Assembly (NCBI GenBank): GCA_934180065.1
Contig: CAKPRA010000049.1
Coordinates: 1-11,417 of the forward strand
Length of the DNA: 11,417 nt
Origin: an uncultured Clostridia bacterium
Lineage (GTDB): Bacteria > Bacillota > Clostridia > TANB77 > CAG-508
Direction of reading: 5' to 3'
Each line of letters starts with the position of its first letter. Positions within the stretch are counted from its first letter, which is position 1. The notes beneath the pieces were generated by a model. That model saw nothing but the letters and a program-made list of their open reading frames with translations, searched no databases and had not been told where the DNA came from. Below are positions 5,999-11,417 of the stretch, one piece after another. Both the position numbers and the translations under genes were made by a program.

Positions 5999-6179
5999 TT
6001 TAATTTTAATATATATATTAAAGAAGCCAAATATGTGAAAATATATATTAAAATTTGTTTCTTGCTGGTCGCCCGTACAAAGTAGTGTGAGAGGTGTAGT
6101 GCCCTCGTTTGAGTTTCGTGGTATTAAGAAGTTTTCTAAAAGCTCCCAAACTGCACGTTATTTAATTTTAATATATATT
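5999..6179 (+). repeat. Structured intergenic repeat, copy 1 (candidate noncoding RNA)
   Basis: The unit starts at TTTAATTTTAAT (5999) and recurs at 6161, a period of 162 bases. A perfect 16-bp stem (6040-6055 with 6164-6179) closes a core that begins CTTGCTGGTCGCCCGTACAA (6061-6080). The core then has GTGTGAGA, GCCCTC and the downstream AAAAGCTCCCAAACTGC (6138-6154). The conserved blocks are G+C-rich in very AT-rich surroundings, while the middle (about 6107-6137) differs from copy 2. Conserved blocks around a variable loop and a closing stem are expected of a structured RNA; a non-autonomous mobile repeat is the main alternative. An AT-rich segment at 5986-6010 resembles a further decayed arm. 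Confidence 0.65.
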
Positions 6180-6349
6180 AAAGAAGCCGAATATGTGAAA
6201 ATATATATTAAAATTTGTGACTTGCTGGTCGCCCGTACAAAGAGGTGTGAGAATGGTAGAGCCCTCATTTTGATTTTGATAAATGAGAAATCTAACTAAA
6301 AGCTCCCAAACTGCGCGTCACTTCTTTTAATATATATTTTCACATATTC
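6161..6349 (+). repeat. Structured intergenic repeat, copy 2 (candidate noncoding RNA)
   Basis: This is the best-formed copy. A perfect 25-bp stem joins 6189-6213 with 6325-6349. After a three-by-three internal loop, GTGAC (6217-6221) pairs with GTCAC (6317-6321). Inside are the conserved CTTGCTGGTCGCCCGTACAA (6221-6240), GTGTGAGA, GCCCTC and AAAAGCTCCCAAACTGC (6298-6314). A variable hairpin CTCATTT/AAATGAG (6264-6270 with 6281-6287) is absent from copy 1. A 70-codon reading frame crosses both copies but is not credible as a gene. The unit ends about 70 bases before the walR promoter. Confidence 0.7.
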
Positions 6350-6421
6350 TACTCTACTAAATTAAATTGATGGTTAGTAGTGAATAGTAATAAATAAATG
6401 TAATAAAAATCATTAAAAAAC

Positions 6422-6450
6422 TTGTATTAAATTTTTTCTTATGATATAAC
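6422..6450 (+). promoter_or_regulatory. Promoter for walR, with extended -10
   Basis: TTGTAT (6422-6427) and TATAAC (6445-6450) are 17 bases apart, and TG at 6442-6443 gives an extended -10. It lies about 40 bases before the TTG start of walR and after the structured repeats, so the operon does not depend on read-through from the GH94 fragment. Confidence 0.65.
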
Positions 6451-6488
6451 TAATACTAGTTTTAATAATATAGTAAGGGGGGCTTTCA

Positions 6489-7268
6489 TTGGAATTTGAT
6501 TTAGATGAAAATAATGAAATTATTAAAGAAAAAATAATGAAAGAAAAAAGTCAAAAAACAGTATTAGTAGTAGATGATGAAAAGCCAATTGTTGACATAT
6601 TAGTATATAACTTAAAAAAAGAGGGTTACAATACTTTAGAAGCAAATGATGGAGAAGAGGCGATAAATATTGTTATTGAAAAAAAGCCGGATTTAGTTTT
6701 ACTAGATATAATGCTTCCTAAAATGGACGGCTTAACTGTATGTAAGAAAATCAGACATAATTACAATATTCCGATAATCATGTTATCTGCTAAAGATGAA
6801 GAAATAGATAAAATATTAGGGTTAGAGCTTGGGGCAGATGATTATATAACAAAACCTTTTAGTGTAAGAGAGCTTATTGCAAGAGTAAAGGCTAATTTGA
6901 GAAAAAATGATAATGAGTTTGCAAAAATTTCTAATGAAGAAGTAAAAAGTAAATCACAAGTTCCAAATGAAATTTCTGTTGGTGACTTATATTTAGATTT
7001 AGATAAATTTGAAGTGAAGGTAAGAGGAAAAGTAATTGATTTAACTTTAAGAGAATTTGAAGTTCTAAAATATCTAGCTAAACAACCGGGACAGGTAGTT
7101 ACAAGAGAAACTCTATTAGAAAAAGTTTGGGGATATGAGTATTATGGTGATATAAGAACTGTTGATGTTACTGTAAGAAGAATAAGAGAAAAAATAGAAT
7201 CTGATACATCTAGTCCAAAAATATTAATGACAAAAAGAAGTGTTGGATATTATATTGCTTCAGAGTAG
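6489..7268 (+). CDS. walR: WalR-like OmpR-family response regulator
   Basis: A 259-residue cytoplasmic DNA-binding regulator. The receiver domain (about 23-138) has acidic pair D29-D30, phospho-acceptor D73 (LVLLDIMLPKMDG), S100 and K122 (TKPF). The C-terminal winged-helix domain (about 162-257) includes the recognition segment VTRETLLEKVWGYEYYGD and RTVDVTVRRIREKIE, which is characteristic of WalR/YycF, the essential cell-wall homeostasis regulator of Firmicutes. It would be phosphorylated by the kinase encoded next. The TTG at 6489 is chosen because AAGGGGGG (6475-6482) lies six bases upstream. The alternative ATG at 6537 has no good site. The first 20 or so residues (MEFDLDENNEIIKEKIMKEK) are an acidic extension not usual in the family. 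PhoP-type regulators are the nearest alternative identity. Confidence 0.85.
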   Translation: MEFDLDENNEIIKEKIMKEKSQKTVLVVDDEKPIVDILVYNLKKEGYNTLEANDGEEAINIVIEKKPDLVLLDIMLPKMDGLTVCKKIRHNYNIPIIMLSAKDEEIDKILGLELGADDYITKPFSVRELIARVKANLRKNDNEFAKISNEEVKSKSQVPNEISVGDLYLDLDKFEVKVRGKVIDLTLREFEVLKYLAKQPGQVVTRETLLEKVWGYEYYGDIRTVDVTVRRIREKIESDTSSPKILMTKRSVGYYIASE

Positions 7269-7274
7269 GCTATT

Positions 7275-7312
7275 AGGAGGAACATTAAAAAATTAAAATG
7301 TTTCTCCTTTTT
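7275..7312 (+). terminator. Terminator-like hairpin between walR and walK
   Basis: AGGAGGAACATT (7275-7286) pairs with AATGTTTCTCCT (7297-7308) with one G-T wobble around a ten-base loop, followed by TTTT. It starts six bases after the walR stop. No strong promoter lies between it and walK (a TATAAT at 7314-7319 lacks a -35 box). It probably acts as a partial terminator that makes walR more abundant than the downstream genes. Its left arm contains AGGAGG, which is not followed by a start codon. Confidence 0.65.
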
Positions 7313-7355
7313 ATATAATAGAAAATTCAAATATTATTATAAAAGGGGTTAATTA

Positions 7356-8771
7356 ATGAAAAATGTTAGATTTAAAATTACTGGAATTATAATATTTATA
7401 GGTTCAATTTTGATTTCAGTTAATAATTTATTAAATTTAAAAAATTTTAATGGTGATGGTTTTAATAAAGTTCAATTTGTTTGTGTATGGATTGCTTCAA
7501 TATTTTTATTTTCTGTATGTTCGATGATAATTGTTGATTATATACTGAAAATTATTACTAAACCATTTTCTAATATTGTTGATAATGCTGGAACTTTTGA
7601 TGATGAAGATTCTGTTGAAATAAAGTATCTTGATGATGGTAAAAAAAATATGGAAGATAAGTTTTCGAAAACTATTAATAATATGACAGAAGAATTAAAA
7701 TTGAATCTTAAAACAGCTAATAAACAAAAAAATCAGGTTGAAGCAATTTTATTACATATTAAAGACGGAATTATTGCTTTTGACTTATCTGGAAATGTAA
7801 CTTATATTAATCCTGCTGCAATTGATTTTTTTAAGTTGGAAAAAGATGACGATACTTTTGAAAAAATATTTAATAAAATTAATTTAGATGTTAATCTAGA
7901 AAAAATTGTTTATTTGGATGATCTTACATCTTTTGAGCAAAGAGTTTTTATAAATGATAAATATATTAATGTTTTTTTTGCTCCGTTTAAGGATACCAAA
8001 AATAGACCAAATGGAATTTTAATTTTATTGCAAGATATAACAGAGCATGTGAAATTGGATAATATGAGAAAAGAATTTGTTGCAGATGTTTCGCATGAGT
8101 TGAAAACTCCAATTACTTCTATAATTGGATATACAGATACTCTATTAGAGGGGGAATATGATAAGGAAATTCAATCTAAATTTTTGAAAGTTATATCAAC
8201 TGAATCACAAAGAATGGCTAAATTGGTTACGGATTTATTGACTTTATCACGCTATGATAATAATAAAAATAAGGTTGAAATAACAGAAATTAATTTGGGG
8301 GATATGACTAAAAAGTGTTTGGAGAAAGTTCAACCTGAAATTGAGAAAAAACATCATAAAGTTGAATGTTTTGTAACTGCAGATGTTCCTCTTGTAAAGG
8401 CTGATAAATATGGTATTGAAAGAGTTATTTTAAACATATTAACAAATAGTATTAAATATACTCCTGAAAATGGAAATATAAAAATTTATGTTGGTTTTGT
8501 GTATAATGATGCGTATATCAAAGTTATTGATAATGGAATAGGTATTCCTGAGAAAGATTTACCAAGAATTTTTGAGAGATTTTATAGAGTGGATAAAGCT
8601 AGAGCCAGAGAGCTTGGGGGAACAGGTCTTGGTCTTGCAATTGCAAAAGAAATTATAGAGCAAAATAAAGGTAGTATTGATATAAAAAGTGAATATGGAA
8701 AAGGTACAGAAGTTGTATTGAGAATACCTGTAAAAAGCAGAGAAATTATTGAAAACAACGAAAATATGTAA
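7356..8771 (+). CDS. walK: WalK-like sensor histidine kinase
   Basis: A 471-residue membrane kinase. Two transmembrane segments (about 9-27 and 41-64) enclose only about 14 residues. A linker follows, then a PAS domain (about 123-232) with DGIIAFDLSGNVTYIN. The HisKA domain has H247 in VSHELKTP. The ATPase domain shows the N box (N364, NILTNSIKYTP), G1 box DNGIGIP (392-398), F box FERFYRVD and G2 box GGTGLGLAI (421-429). It would phosphorylate the regulator encoded just upstream. All catalytic motifs are intact. Classical WalK has a large extracellular PAS-like domain and a clear HAMP domain. Here the outside loop is almost absent and the HAMP region is degenerate, as in other short clostridial or streptococcal forms. 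AAGGGG seven bases before the ATG supports the start. PhoR is an alternative name. Confidence 0.85.
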   Translation: MKNVRFKITGIIIFIGSILISVNNLLNLKNFNGDGFNKVQFVCVWIASIFLFSVCSMIIVDYILKIITKPFSNIVDNAGTFDDEDSVEIKYLDDGKKNMEDKFSKTINNMTEELKLNLKTANKQKNQVEAILLHIKDGIIAFDLSGNVTYINPAAIDFFKLEKDDDTFEKIFNKINLDVNLEKIVYLDDLTSFEQRVFINDKYINVFFAPFKDTKNRPNGILILLQDITEHVKLDNMRKEFVADVSHELKTPITSIIGYTDTLLEGEYDKEIQSKFLKVISTESQRMAKLVTDLLTLSRYDNNKNKVEITEINLGDMTKKCLEKVQPEIEKKHHKVECFVTADVPLVKADKYGIERVILNILTNSIKYTPENGNIKIYVGFVYNDAYIKVIDNGIGIPEKDLPRIFERFYRVDKARARELGGTGLGLAIAKEIIEQNKGSIDIKSEYGKGTEVVLRIPVKSREIIENNENM

Positions 8772-8808
8772 TATAATAAGAATGTATAAAAATCTAGGAG
8801 ATGTACAA

Positions 8809-9438
8809 ATGAAAAAAAAATTTAGAAGATATATTATGGGATGGATTGCAAGTTGTACTATAGCCTTAATAATAGTTTTTATATTGAGAACTTTTATCGG
8901 TATATCAACAACAGTTAAAGGAACATCAATGATTTTTTCATTGTATCCAGAAGATAAGCTCTTTTTAAGTACATGGTCAACAAACTTTGCAGAAGTTCCA
9001 GAAAGAGGAGAGGTAATTACTTTTGAAGCTCCAAGTGTATTAAATTTGGAAAGTTCAAAAAATTATATTGCAATATATGATAAAAACTCAAGAAGTTTTG
9101 GAGATAAAGTTTTGTATTATAGTTTGGGAATTTCAAAATCAAGTTTTATAAAGAGAGTAATAGGATTACCTGGTGATCATATAGAGATAAAAAATAATTG
9201 TGTATATATAAATGGCGAAAAATATCAAGAGGACTATATAATTGGAGCTATGAAAACGGATATGTCACGTGGGGGAATTTGTGATGATGTTATTGTTCCC
9301 GAAAATTGTGTATATGTATTAGGAGATAATAGATCAGCATCAATGGATTCTAGAAAATTTGGTTGTATTCCGGTATATAAAATTGAAGGAAAAGTAATTT
9401 GGAGATGGTGGCCAATAAATAAATTTGGAAGAGTTTAA
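8809..9438 (+). CDS. lepB: Signal peptidase I
   Basis: A 209-residue membrane protease that removes signal peptides from exported proteins. It has a basic N-terminus, one transmembrane helix (about 9-29), then catalytic S40 in GTSMIFSL. Lysine K115 lies in the conserved KRVIGLPGD motif, and the late family motif GDNRSASMDSR is at 172-182. The usual GxSMxPTL signature is altered: IFSL replaces the proline-containing segment after SM. The catalytic serine-lysine pair is intact. I start at ATG 8809 because AGGAG (8796-8800) lies eight bases upstream and the protein then begins MKKKFRRY, as the family does. An earlier in-frame ATG at 8749 would overlap the end of walK by 23 bases and add 20 atypical residues. 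The gene is co-directional with walK (37-base gap) and holB (15-base gap). Confidence 0.92.
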   Translation: MKKKFRRYIMGWIASCTIALIIVFILRTFIGISTTVKGTSMIFSLYPEDKLFLSTWSTNFAEVPERGEVITFEAPSVLNLESSKNYIAIYDKNSRSFGDKVLYYSLGISKSSFIKRVIGLPGDHIEIKNNCVYINGEKYQEDYIIGAMKTDMSRGGICDDVIVPENCVYVLGDNRSASMDSRKFGCIPVYKIEGKVIWRWWPINKFGRV

Positions 9439-9453
9439 TGGAGGAAGTGTAAG

Positions 9454-10380
9454 TTGTCTTTTGAAAAAATAATAGGAAATGATGATAATAAAAAATTATT
9501 AGAAAATACAGTTAGAAGTAATAATGTTTTACATAGTTATTTATTTTTCGGAACAGAAGGAATTGGTAAAAAAATTTTTGCAAAAGAATTTTCTAAAATG
9601 ATCCTATGTAATAGTAAAGATGAAAAACCTTGTAATAAATGTAAGTCCTGTATTGAGATTGATTCTAATAATAATCCGGATTTTTTTGTTATTGAACCAG
9701 ATGGTGGTTCAATTAAAATTGAACAAATAAGGCAAATGCAAAAAAGTATATTAGAAAAACCAATTGAAAGCAATAAAAAGGTATATATAATAAATGATGC
9801 AGAAACAATGACAAAAGAGGCCCAAAATTGTATGTTGAAAACTCTAGAAGAGCCTCAAGATTTTATTGTTATAATTTTGATTGCTTCTAATGAAAATAAT
9901 ATATTGCCAACTGTAAAATCAAGATGTACAAAAATATTTTTTAGAAATCTAGATGATGCCGATATAATAAAATATGTTAATGAAAAAAATAGTGGAATTG
10001 ATATTAATAAAGATATTTTGAAACTGTGTAATGGAAGTATTCTAAAAGCTGAATTTGTTATTCAAAAAATTGATATTTTAGATAAAATAAAGGATTTTGT
10101 TATGAATATTGATAAGCAAAATGAACTTGTTTTTTTTCAAAATAATCAGTTATTTTATGATAATAAAGATGACATTATTTTATTGCTAGAATATGTTAAT
10201 ATACTTTTATTTGAAAAGATAAAAGGTAATTTGGGGAATATTAATGGGTTTATTAATTCAATGAAAATTGTTGAGAGCACAAAATTGAAATTAATAAATA
10301 GTAATAATTATGATATGACAATTGATAATATGTTATTAAAGATGTGGGAGGAAATAAATGAAAAAAATTATAGGGGTTAG
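9454..10380 (+). CDS. holB: DNA polymerase III delta' subunit (clamp loader)
   Basis: A 308-residue AAA+ clamp-loader subunit that helps load the beta sliding clamp during replication. The N-terminal domain has a degenerate P-loop (GTEGIGKK, 33-40). A zinc knuckle formed by C52, C60, C63 and C66 follows. The family segments EAQNCMLKTLEEP (122-134) and the SRC motif (156-158) come next. The C-terminal collar domain is weakly conserved, as usual. The TTG start at 9454 has GGAGGAAG (9440-9447) at normal spacing. The degenerate P-loop fits delta' not hydrolysing ATP itself; DnaX (gamma/tau) is less likely because the C-terminal tail is short. The end overlaps ricT by 23 bases, so the two are translationally coupled. 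This holB-ricT pairing is common in Firmicutes. Confidence 0.93.
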   Translation: MSFEKIIGNDDNKKLLENTVRSNNVLHSYLFFGTEGIGKKIFAKEFSKMILCNSKDEKPCNKCKSCIEIDSNNNPDFFVIEPDGGSIKIEQIRQMQKSILEKPIESNKKVYIINDAETMTKEAQNCMLKTLEEPQDFIVIILIASNENNILPTVKSRCTKIFFRNLDDADIIKYVNEKNSGIDINKDILKLCNGSILKAEFVIQKIDILDKIKDFVMNIDKQNELVFFQNNQLFYDNKDDIILLLEYVNILLFEKIKGNLGNINGFINSMKIVESTKLKLINSNNYDMTIDNMLLKMWEEINEKNYRG

Positions 10381-11278
10381 ATTTAAAAAACCAGGAAAAA
10401 TATATTTTTTTGATCCAGAAAATATGGAAATAGAAAAAAATGACAATGTTATTGTTGAAACAGCTATGGGAGATGAAATTGGTAAAGTTGTTATTGCAGA
10501 TAGAGAAATAGATGAGTCTAAAATGGCTACTCCATTGAAAAAAGTTGTTAGAAAAGCTACAAAAGAGGATTTGGAATCACAAGAAAAATATAAAAGTAAA
10601 GAGCCAGAGGCCTTTAAAATCTGCAAGGAAAAAATTAAAAAATATAATTTAGAAATGAATTTAACTGATGTTGAATATAAATTTGATGGAAGTAAAATTT
10701 TGTTTTATTTTACAGCAGATGGAAGAATTGATTTTAGAGATTTAGTAAAAGATTTGGCGAGTGTTTTTAAAACTAGGATAGAGCTTAGACAAATTGGTGT
10801 AAGAGATGAAGTTAAACGTATAGGTGGAAATGGTATTTGTGGTAGAGAGCTATGTTGTTGCTCTTTTCTAGATAATTTTGAAACAGTTTCTATTAAGATG
10901 GCAAAAGAGCAAAATATTGCTTTAAATCCATCTAAGATTTCTGGAAATTGTGGAAGACTAATGTGTTGTCTAAAATATGAACAAGATGTTTATTCTGAGA
11001 AAATTTCAAAATTACCTAAAGTTGGTTCAATAGTTAAAACTCCTTCTGGAGAAGGTTCCGTTGAAGGAGTTGAAATTTTAAAAGAGATTGTTAAAGTAAA
11101 AATAAAAGATGGTGAAGATTTTTACTATAAGAAATTTGATGCTAAAGATGTTAAAGTTATAAAAAGTAGTAAGGGTGATTTTGTAGATAATGAGGAAAAG
11201 GAAAACTACAAGGAGCTTCAAGAGCTTGAGAAACTTGAGAAAATTGATTTGAAAAATAGAAATGATGATACAGTTTAG
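10358..11278 (+). CDS. ricT: PSP1-domain protein RicT (YaaT)
   Basis: A 306-residue cytoplasmic protein of the PSP1/YaaT family. The conserved domain occupies about 1-220, with the hallmark cysteine clusters C161, C166-C168 (GICGRELCCCSF) and C198, C203-C204 (NCGRLMCCLKYE). In Bacillus subtilis RicT joins RicA and RicF in an iron-sulphur-bearing complex that stimulates RNase Y cleavage of transcripts and affects sporulation and competence. The same role is inferred here from all family cysteines being present. Residues about 222-262 form a small beta domain (VGSIVKTPSGEGSVEGVE), and the tail is a charged, lysine/glutamate-rich helix. ATG 10358 follows GGGAGG (10346-10351) by about six bases and lies inside holB. 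No convincing terminator hairpin was seen after the stop, only a T-run at 11285-11290. Confidence 0.93.
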   Translation: MKKIIGVRFKKPGKIYFFDPENMEIEKNDNVIVETAMGDEIGKVVIADREIDESKMATPLKKVVRKATKEDLESQEKYKSKEPEAFKICKEKIKKYNLEMNLTDVEYKFDGSKILFYFTADGRIDFRDLVKDLASVFKTRIELRQIGVRDEVKRIGGNGICGRELCCCSFLDNFETVSIKMAKEQNIALNPSKISGNCGRLMCCLKYEQDVYSEKISKLPKVGSIVKTPSGEGSVEGVEILKEIVKVKIKDGEDFYYKKFDAKDVKVIKSSKGDFVDNEEKENYKELQELEKLEKIDLKNRNDDTV

Positions 11279-11300
11279 ATAGGCTTTTTTATATAAAACT

Positions 11301-11376
11301 ACTATTATAAAGCAGAATATATGGATATATATATAATTACTATAATAAAGTCGGATATGTGGATATATATATTAAA
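11301..11376 (+). repeat. Two 38-base AT-rich direct repeats after ricT
   Basis: The segment starting ACTATTATAAAG (11301) recurs as ACTATAATAAAG (11339), 38 bases later. Both continue into G-ATAT-TGGATATATATAT with a few substitutions. The second leads directly into the third copy of the structured repeat core. Each also resembles the left arms of copies 1 and 2 (AAGCC-AATATGTGAAAATATA), so they look like duplicated arms of the same element. Confidence 0.55.
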
Positions 11377-11417
11377 AATACGTGACTTGCTGGTCGCCCG
11401 TACAAAGTAGTGTGAGA
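11352..11417 (+). repeat. Structured intergenic repeat, copy 3 (cut by the window end)
   Basis: After a diverged left arm (GGATATGTGGATATATATAT), the core begins with GTGAC (11382-11386). Positions 11386-11417 are identical to 6061-6092 of copy 1 over 32 bases. It has the same orientation as the other copies, about 5 kb away on the far side of the walR-ricT operon. The right half lies outside the window. Confidence 0.7.

Noticed and set aside
6087..6299. 70-codon plus-strand reading frame
   Set aside because: It lies across the two structured repeat copies, has no ribosome binding site, and its two halves do not encode similar peptides although the DNA is repeated.
5999..6349. CRISPR array
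   Set aside because: Only two long units with internal stem structure are present, without short regular repeats and unique spacers, and no cas gene is visible.
8749..8808. Upstream ATG as the start of the signal peptidase
   Set aside because: It overlaps walK, adds 20 residues unlike the family and lacks a binding site, whereas ATG 8809 has AGGAG at good spacing.
10336..10626. 96-codon minus-strand reading frame opposite the holB-ricT overlap
   Set aside because: It is opposite well-identified genes and has no start signals.

Overview
The window is AT-rich DNA (by eye about 27-30% G+C) with strong Shine-Dalgarno sequences, TTG starts, consensus sigma-A promoters and typical low-GC Gram-positive genes: a WalR/WalK-like two-component system, HolB with a four-cysteine zinc knuckle, and RicT with a PSP1 domain. 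An uncultured or gut-type member of the Clostridia fits best; the species cannot be named from the sequence.

Left part (1 to about 5407): the right-hand portion of an integrated mobile element. It carries a row of small genes that look like orphan immunity genes of polymorphic toxin systems. One of these, at 1104-1676, is a recognisable GAD-like/DUF1851 protein, and the gene before it looks frameshifted at its 5' end. Next comes an isolated, more G+C-rich unit with its own promoter, a 93-residue helical protein and a terminator (about 1725-2173). A DUF6076-like zinc-ribbon gene on the minus strand follows, then a divergent promoter region. That region feeds a 13-codon leader peptide, a 44-residue basic protein and a 541-residue large serine recombinase. 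The recombinase has its own extended -10 promoter buried in a perfect 19-bp inverted repeat.

Junction (about 5358-5411): immediately after the recombinase the reading frame enters the C-terminal 160 or so residues of a GH94-type protein (cyclic beta-glucan synthase / cellobiose phosphorylase superfamily) with no beginning. The element has therefore integrated into, and cut, a host GH94 gene. The other half of that gene and the left attachment site are not in the window.

Right part (5897-11417): host backbone. A 590-base gene-free stretch holds a hairpin, then two tandem copies (about 162-base period) of a strongly structured repeat with a G+C-rich conserved core, then the promoter for walR. 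The genes walR, walK, lepB, holB and ricT follow on one strand with short gaps or overlaps. A terminator-like hairpin between walR and walK may lower expression of the downstream genes. A third copy of the structured repeat begins after ricT, preceded by two 38-base direct repeats, and runs off the end of the window.

The least explained items are the structured repeat family (candidate noncoding RNA or MITE-like element), the layered control upstream of the recombinase, and the stand-alone G+C-rich 93-residue unit.
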